Below are positions 56,598-64,000 of a DNA stretch of 64,000 bases, piece by piece; position 1 is the first letter of the stretch, and every line of letters starts with the position of its first letter. The notes below the pieces were generated by a model that did no database searches, was not told where the DNA came from, and saw only the letters and a list, made by a program, of their open reading frames with translations. The stretch lies in assembly GCA_943737045.1 (NCBI GenBank), contig CALSFV010000051.1, forward strand, positions 682,001-746,000. The letters run 5' to 3'. Source of the stretch: Parapristionchus giblindavisi (Eukaryota; Nematoda; Chromadorea; Rhabditida; Diplogasteridae). The translations under genes were made by a program, and so were the position numbers.

Positions 56598-59500
56598 ATG
56601 TTCCCTCCAGCGGGGAATAAACTTGCGCCAAGGTACCGTCGATCGATATTGGCTACCGTAATGCAGATCATCGTTCAGCGCTTCAAGACCCCGCATCGTT
56701 CCAATTCCTGTGAACACTCCCGCTCCGCTGTATGTGACGTCATCTCGTAAGGTTCATCGTAGCTCCGATGGCATCATCAACATCATCCAGGTAGACTACC
56801 GTAATCCCAATTTGAAATTCATATTTCCCGCCTCATTCTGACAATCGTTGCAGGAGCTATCGTTCTACACTGACAATGAGAGCGGTGTCAAGAGTCTGGC
56901 CGGCAAGCAGCTCAAGGAGATCCATGCTCATCCTCAGAATAAGGTAGTCCTAGCTCCGCCCCGTTTGATCTTTGATCTTTGATCTTTTGCAGCATCATGG
57001 TCGTTTCTCTGCCGAGACCAACTGCCGTGTCTTCGTCGGCGAGCGCATGATTCGCATGCACATCGTTACGGCCATTACGGTAGGCTATAGTATATTAGGG
57101 TTACGGTGTTACAACGCGACTTTTATTCAATGTCGAAATCGCAACCAAAACTACTCCCTATGCCTGCGCTCTATAAAAATGAAATGGTGTTTTAGCACAA
57201 TTATTGTTACATTTTAACATGTCTAGAAATCTTGCAAAACATTGAAATGACAATGACCTTGCTACACAATCTCCCGAATATTCGAAAATAGGTTAGTCAA
57301 ATGAATCCAACAATGACTGAATGGGAAAAAAACCGAAAAAAAAATCCAAGACCGCTCATGTTCTTTGAATCTGGATTAAATGAATCTTGCCATTCCCTAA
57401 TTCGGACACCCTACACATTTCCCAACGCATCATACACCACATACAGTATGAGCTATATCATACTCCATATACCGTATACAATGAATTATCGTATACCACA
57501 AACCATGCACTGTATACCATACGCCAGATATCGTAACCATTTAGCCCAATTCTTCGGATTCGCTCGAGATCGATGAGCTTCTTCACTACGCTGAACAGGA
57601 GAACGTCGTCAATCTTCCGATCGCATTCGAGATAACTCTCGAATCAGCCAATGGTGCGACGAATTCTAAACATCGCCTGACTCCGCCCCTTTTGATCTTT
57701 GATCTTTGCAGATGAGTACGCTGCGGAGTTTGACCTATCGTCACCAGTCGTGGTCGCGCTCAAGCAGCGCATCACCAAGTCCGAGGGAGAGTCGTACAAG
57801 ATCGTACAGGCGATCGAATTACGCGCCAACGAGAGCGAGATTCGACCCACACAGGTACAGTAATCCGACGAGAATCCAGTCAGGACCTAGAACATTTTGA
57901 AGGAGCTCGTTCGTACATCGACCATCTCTCATCCCACCGCCGATCATGCTCGGTTCCGTGAGAGAATCTTTGCCGGAACTGATGTCATTCGTATCGATCG
58001 AGACATCGTATTCGTCTGTGATGTATGGATGATCTTTGAACTTTGTAGTTTGATCTTTGAACTTTTAACTTTTAACTTTGAGCATACTGATTGAGAAAGG
58101 CGAGAGATTGTGCGAGATGGCACTTGTAGTTTGTTATCATTCTTCCGATATTCATTGTGTAGTGTACTGATCTTTGATCTTTGCAGCGTCCCGTTCTTTC
58201 TCTATCCGAACGTCGCGAATACGCTCCCGCCCTTCCTCCTCTTCCATCTCGTAGACGTCTTCGTCGTTCATCTTCTGCAGCCAATTCCGCGACTAGCAGT
58301 GTACCCAGAAGGTGGGAGCCATTGGGGAAAGTCGTCTTCTTACACCACGCTTTATCGTTTCAGAGTATCCTTCACTGAATCAAAGTCTACGTCCAAGTCC
58401 AAGTCAGCGACTCGCTCTACCACCAGTACTTCGTAAGATAGAAAGATTAGAGTTCAAAGATCAAAGATCAACTCTTGCAGGAAGCTCTCGACAGCTGTTT
58501 CGGAATACCGTACAGCTGTCTCCCCATACTCACTTCACGAGGTAAGTGCTAGATCACACTAAAAAGTTCAAAGATCAATTTTAGGACAACAATAACATCA
58601 AACCGTCCCCTTGTACTGCACGCAATAAGTCGCGTAAGTTTGTGATGTCTACCGTAACCTGGAGGAGGATACCGTATATGCTGATCACAAAGTAACTTTT
58701 CAGCCAACTCTACTCATCTGCCTTCTGAACGCACCTCTCGTCCTCAGAAGAAGAAGTGGACTGTCAACAGTGTTGTCGCGTATGACTGATCAAAGATAAA
58801 AGATCAAATTACAAAGATCAATCTTTTAGGAAGGATGGAGCTGACCGTCATGAGATTGAGGATCGTGCCCGTACAATGCGTAGTCTGAGTACTGCACGTG
58901 AGTTACCGTAACCTACTATCCCAGTACTACAGTATCCCTATTCTACCGTAACCTACTTTAGGTAATCTATCGCTCTCTCCCGTGATCAACAATGGCAGCA
59001 GGTATGCTGTCCGTAGTGTGGTGCTTTCTGTTAATTCCCAAATTGCAGCCAAGTCGTCGCACCCAGTGCACCCACACCACACGGAGAGACACTAGCCGTG
59101 ACTGGTAATTGATCGGCCTACCGTAACCTATCTTTTTCCGTAACCCTTCAGAACTGCCAGTCGCAGCTGATATGGAGCTCGGGCCACACGGAGAGTGCAC
59201 ACCATTCGGCATTCCAAGTACCGTAACCTTCATTATCGTCTATCCATGACTATTGATTATTAACCTACCGTATCCTTTAGATGAGCCTGCACCACTGGTT
59301 GCACGTGCCACAGACAGTCTCATTCGTACTGGATGTGGACACTCTCCTATTCTTGGGTACGGTATCCTTCGATTATCGATTGATTAATTATCGATCGTAC
59401 TTGTAGATCACCTCGTCCAACCTCTGGCGTGTCCACCGCTAATGACATGTCCGTGATATCGTTATTACATATTAATTCATACAAATCATGTATTGTTTCT

Positions 59501-62500
59501 GTATTGAAATGCGATTAATTTGCATATTCGCGCATAATGAAATCTTAATTTGGCACGTTCTCATTTGTTGTGATTGTTATCGTTGGGATCGGTCGTACCC
59601 TCCTATCCCATAACAATGTTTCTCTGGATGTCCCTCTTCGATGGTATCAAGAATAGTGTTGCGAAGAGACCACCTCGTCTTCTCGATGGATCCGGGGATT
59701 GGTATGAACCGAAGCGCAAATAACTTTGTTTGGGTTACTGTAACTGTTTGGGTTACTGTAACTGATTGGGTTACTGTAACTGATTGGGTTACTGTAACTG
59801 ATTGGGTTACTTTAGATTACTTCTTTTACTGTTGACTTATCGATTGATTGCAGTGATGCTCGATCTGAGACTACACATCCGTTTGAGTGCACTGGCATGC
59901 AGACCCCGCCACTCTCACCCGCTCGTCTCTACGGAGAGGTACCGTAATCTAGTGCTACCGTAATCCACCGTACACCAGATCTACCGTAATCGTTTTAGCT
60001 TGAGACCAGTCGTACTGCTACTACATCCATGGCTACCGGGCGCGAGCATTCTATATCTCGGTATGGGCATCTTTTGTAATCCTTCCAGTAATCTATCCTT
60101 TTACAGTACACCCGCTAAGCCACTCAACTTGATGGAAACTCGTAAGTTTATACAATTGATTGAAATTAAAACACAAAAATTGATAAACGTCGCCTTGATA
60201 CACCAATAACGCTTGCAGAACTGATGAAGAATCGCAGTCTCTTCGGCTATGGCACTCGTCCGCCTACTGCACCTCGTGAGAATTATCTCCTTACTTGAAT
60301 TCATGGATCACCTTCACTAATTTCCTCATTCAGAGTCGAACGTTGTCTCCTCGAGAAGTCTGTCTCCATCTTCTCAAGGTATGGTCTCAAGTGGAAGATT
60401 ACGGTAGTCTGACGAGTTATTGATTAATTCATTGCAGTTTCTCCGCTGAACACTGCTCGTCCTGTTACTCCCAGTGAGTGCCCATTCATACCGTAATCAT
60501 GACTGGAGATTATTCCATCAATATTCTCCAAACGCAAATATACCATACTATGCAAATATGATTGATAATGGTAGATGAAGTTTCGCCTCGCATCGAAATA
60601 TTGTAAATTTATACTTTGGGAAGCTCCAATACGGTGCTGTAACTTTTGAAACAATCGATTGATCCGTCTTCAGAGAGTCGCTCCAACAGTACAAGTCAGA
60701 AGGAGAAACAGGATGCTATCAAGAGCAGCAGAAAGTACTGTAGTTTACTAATTTATCTTTGATCTTTGATCTCCATCGTTTAGGAAGACTCCGACACCAC
60801 AATCTCCCTCACTTGCTACGGCAACCGGTCATTCTTCTTCACGCAATCTCTTTGGTGCGTTGTACGGACGACGTTTACCAGAAAACTATCATTGTTCAGG
60901 TTCCAAGCCTTCTAGTGCGCCTAAGGACAAGTCATCAAGAAGTACGGTAGCTTGTATTATGGTTTACATTTTTTTGTTTAATTTGTTTATTATTTATTTA
61001 TTTATTATTTATTTATTTATTTTTGTTTATTTTGTTTTTTTATTTAATTGTGGAACATCGACCTCAATTTCAGCTCCGAAAAAATCGGACTTGAAAACTA
61101 TTCGTGATCTTCATTCACCTTCTGTGGCTACAGCCCGTGCCACCACTCCGAAAGTTGGAAACGGTAATTGGATATTGGATATTCCCCGTACTGTATCTAT
61201 TGATTTCAGCTGTCACTGAGTCCCCCATGTCAACGGCTCGTGTGAATACAAATCGCTCCGGATGTTGTAAGTCTAGAAAAACTCAGTTGTCGATAAGTGG
61301 TTCGAGTGTTACCGTAACCCTCATAGGCGTGACTGCTCGTGATCAATCTCCGATGACTTACACCAGTCGTGCTCCTTCTGTATCTCCTATGAAGACTGCT
61401 CGTCGTCTCGAGAAGAGTGAGTGGGGTACTGTAGATTGATGTGATGGTGGGATTACGGTAGTTAAATATAGAATTAATTGATGAAATGGTAGTAGGACTG
61501 TAGTTACTGTAGATAGTTTAGGTACTGTAGACTGAATTGACGGTAGGATTACTGTAGCTACAGCAGATAGTAGGGGTACTGTGGATAAATGTGATGGTGG
61601 GATTACTGTAGCTACTGTAGATAGTTGGGGTACTGTAGATTGATGAAATGATCGGAGTACTGTTTGTGTTGAAGAAGGAAGGGGTAGATTGATATTGTTT
61701 ATGAATACGATATGCCAACTTACAATGATAATAAAACCACTTTGTGATTGTAATTCAATTTGAATACCGTATTCTCGTGCAGATGATCAATCAGCTCGTA
61801 CTGGCCGTGCAGCATCACAGTCGCCCATGCGCACTGCTGTTCGTTTCGATTCACAGGAGAACATGAGAACTGCCAGAGAAGCTCTCAGCGAATACGGTTA
61901 ATATCTCGTCCATATCCAAACTCGTCGGCACAACTTTAGAACACAGGACCAGTCCTAGCATAAAAATCTAGAATAAAATACCGTTTCCTTCCTGTATATT
62001 TCATTTTTTCGCCCAACCCCCCCCCCCTTTGTACCGGACCGGTATTGTGGTCAAGTATTCTGCAGTAGTGTCGTTGTACCCAACCATACCCTTGTAGATC
62101 CTTCGCTTCGTACTGGTCGTCACACATCTCAATCACCCTTGCGCACTGCAGCTGCCCTTGATTCAAAGGAAAATATGCAAACTGCTAGAGAAGGACGTGG
62201 TAAACAGCCATTTGTCTACCGTACCTTTTATCCACTAGGGTTACTGTACTTATCTACTGTACCATAAGACTTAATCGGCCAGGTATTTATCTACCGTTTC
62301 GAACACCATGACCTTGCAGATTCATCGGCTTTCACTGGTCGTGCAGCATCGCAGTCGCCCATGCGCACTGCTTCTCGTCTCGATTCTCAAGAGAATATGA
62401 GAACAGCCAGAGAAGCCCGCGGAGAATGCGGTTAATATATCGTCCATATCCAAACTTTTCGGCATTACTTTAGAACACCGGAACAGTCCAAAAGTATAGT

Positions 62501-64000
62501 ATAAAAGTCTACAATAAAAAGCTTTCGAGATTATTTTACCCCCCCCCCCTTTTGGACTGGTCAGGTCTTCTGGTCCGGTGTTCTTCAGCAGTGTCCACTT
62601 TACTATCCAACCATACCCTAGCAGACCCTTCGCTTCGTACTGGTCGTCCCGCATCTAAATCACCCTTGCGCACTGCTGTTCGCCTCGATTCACAGGAGAA
62701 TATGAGAACTGCTAGAGAAGGACGTGGTATACAACCATTTGACTATCGTACTTTTTATCCACTAGGGTTACTGTACTTATCTACCGTACCGTAAGACTAT
62801 CTCAAACACCCATGTATTTATTCCCCCGTATGCATGAACGCCGGCAAACCGTTTGCCGACAAACGTGACGTCACAACCGTAGGCGGAGGCGTTTGTCGAA
62901 AATCCTCCGCCCACACTTTTGACGTCACATTTTCGGCAAACGGTTTGCGGGCGTTCATGCATACGGCTTCAGATTCATCGGCTCGTACTGCCCGTGCAGC
63001 ATCACAGTCGCCCATTCGTACAGCCGTTCGTTTCGATTCAAAGGAGAACATGAGAACAGCCATAGAAGCTCGCGGAGAATACGGTAAATGCTCATACCGT
63101 ATTCCATACCGTACATACTGTAACTGTGCAGCAACCCTGTCCAAGTCACCCATGGTGTGCACTGCTTGGGCCAAGGATCCGACGTTCAGTCGCGCTCTCT
63201 CTCAATCTCCATGTCGTAGTAAGTACAATAGTAGTATCGATTACTGATTATTTCCCAACTTCCTTTCCGTAACCTTGCCTTTTACAGCGGCTCGCGGTGT
63301 CACTCCAGCCAAGTCGCCTATGGTACATACTGCTCGCCCTTTGGAGAACCAGCGTACGGCTCGCGGTTCCTCAAAATCTCCATATCGTAGTAAGTACAGT
63401 AGGATTCGGGCCTACCGTGACCTTACTGTCTTTCAGCCGCTCACGGTGTCACTCCAGCCAAGTCGCCTATGATGCAGACTGCTCGACCTGCTTCTCAATC
63501 TCCCTACCGTAGTAAGTACAGTAATTGATCTACAGTAGTCCTACCGACTGTTCTACTGCAACCTTCTTCCAGCCGCTCGTGGAGTTGAGTGGAGTGGTAC
63601 TCCTTCCCAGTCACCCATGCTTCGTACTGCGCGAAAGGATACAAGTGAGTACAAACGAACAAATAAACAGACAAACAGAAAAATCCGTTTTTATATAATA
63701 TATAAATCCGTTTTTATATAATATATATTATGTATATATTTGTAGGCGCGACTCAAGTGTGCACCTACGAGAGAGAATGTGAGGAGCACGCTCTGTCTAC
63801 AGCTCGCGCCGTGTCACCCTACCCTCCTGGTAGGTAGCTTACTGTGTGATGCATTACGGTATCACTGTTACGGTAGTCATCATTGACGTGGCCCTGCGAT
63901 ACCAGTTACCGTAATCTATTTGAGGCCGAAAGGGACGCATATCGTCGCGTACCACATCCGAGACTGGGCATGGGCCCACTTCTCGCGGTATGCAATACGG
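56598..64000 (+). CDS. Long Ser/Thr-Pro-repeat protein (>1000 aa, continues past window)
   Basis: More than 30 short exons in agreeing phases, beginning 56598-56632, 56667-56790, 56854-56943, 56993-57079, 57545-57653, 57712-57854, 57903-58022, 58187-58311, 58364-58432 and 58481-58541. The first part (to about residue 270) looks folded: ELSFYTDNESGVKSL, CRVFVGERMIRMHIVTAIT, EIDELLHYAEQENVVNLPIA, ELVRTSTISHPTADHARF. The rest is disordered, basic and rich in S/T-P, with exons built on the pattern S-P-M-x-T-A-R (ASQSPMRTAVRFDSQENMRTA, GVTPAKSPMVHTARP). Two repeats contain K-E-N (DSKENM), resembling APC/C KEN boxes. Many proline-directed kinase sites and KEN motifs suggest a cell-cycle-regulated cytoskeletal or chromosomal protein, which is inference. 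The family is not recognised. Exons around 59650 are least certain. Confidence 0.75.
57110..57540. other. Enlarged intron 4 of the S/T-P-repeat gene
   Basis: This 465-bp intron is far longer than its neighbours. The part at 57420-57530 has CATATACCGTATACA-like words. No element ends could be defined. Confidence 0.35.
59733..59815. repeat. 18-bp minisatellite
   Basis: Five copies of GGGTTACTGTAACTGATT in an intron of the S/T-P-repeat gene. Confidence 0.92.
61927..62075. mobile_element. MITE-H copy in duplicated intron, unit 1
   Basis: CAACTTTAGAACACAGGACC at the left and GTATTCTGCAGTAGTG at the right, with a run of C in the interior. Confidence 0.7.
62463..62600. mobile_element. MITE-H copy in duplicated intron, unit 2
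   Basis: CATTACTTTAGAACACCGGA and GGTCCGGTGTTCTTCAGCAGTG; TCCAAAAG and CTTTTGGAC form the inner arms. It sits at the same intron position as the unit 1 copy, so insertion preceded duplication. Confidence 0.75.
62827..62965. mobile_element. MITE-F palindrome with CRE-like sites, copy 2
   Basis: CGTATGCATGAACGCC and GGCGTTCATGCATACG-like ends, AAACGGTTTGCCGACAAACG arms, TGACGTCA in each arm and GGCGGAGG/CCTCCGCC at the centre. It lies in the intron before the third repeat unit. Confidence 0.85.

Larger units (their letters stand above)
61783..62800. repeat. Tandem duplication of a two-exon unit
   Basis: Unit 1 (about 61783-62290) and unit 2 (about 62319-62800) match through exon, intron, inserted MITE-H, second exon and following intron (GTTAATATCTCGTCCATATC; TCCACTAGGGTTACTGTACT). 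A partial third unit with only the first exon type is at 62970-63090. Exon duplication thus lengthened the protein's repeat region. Confidence 0.88.

Overview
The window is eukaryotic, compact and intron-rich, and reads as a nematode genome, most likely a rhabditid or diplogastrid. The reasons are tiny introns ending in TTTCAG/TTGCAG, AG acceptor-like sites 0-6 nt upstream of several start codons (as expected for spliced-leader trans-splicing), Tc1-like and mariner termini, a nematode-style UNC-93-like transporter, and a tandem family of small secreted Ig-like proteins. The species cannot be named from the sequence. Exon boundaries were read by eye. For the long genes they were tested by requiring every splice phase to agree.

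Layout: 156-903 (+), last exons of a type I membrane protein. 3721-10545 (+), three tandem genes for small Ig-like proteins; the first two lie in a duplicated segment of about 2.5 kb and are separated by a truncated RTE-type LINE. 10984-11720 (+), the 3' part of an unknown gene. 11762-14041 (-), an unknown basic protein whose last intron holds an ATT microsatellite of about 724 bp. 16352-24400 (+), an 18-exon UNC-93/MFSD11-like transporter (457 aa). 25859-43071 (-), a complete TM9SF2-type nonaspanin (650 aa, 22 exons). 44068-52906 (-), a complete mitochondrial NADP-isocitrate dehydrogenase (437 aa, 15 exons). 56598 to the window end (+), the first >30 exons of a long Ser/Thr-Pro-repeat protein.

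The host genes are unrelated housekeeping or structural genes, and nothing suggests an operon. What dominates the window is mobile DNA inserted into originally tiny introns: a non-autonomous LTR retrotransposon with same-length 338-bp LTRs in an intron of about 60 bp; a full-length two-ORF LINE inside a Tc1-like element; a hAT-like element (8-bp target duplication) carrying a second hAT-like element; a Mutator-like foldback (9-bp duplication) 21 nt from a splice acceptor; a decayed mariner transposase carrying a G-rich MITE; and at least ten families of short inverted-repeat elements, one (MITE-A) with 11 copies.

The most unusual items are two foldback elements (17534-19780 and 53681-54403) with tRNA-like modules inside their inverted arms; a MITE that appears to supply four codons and the splice donor of a transporter exon; and the repeat protein at the right edge, built of exon-encoded S-P-M-x-T-A modules, some with KEN motifs.
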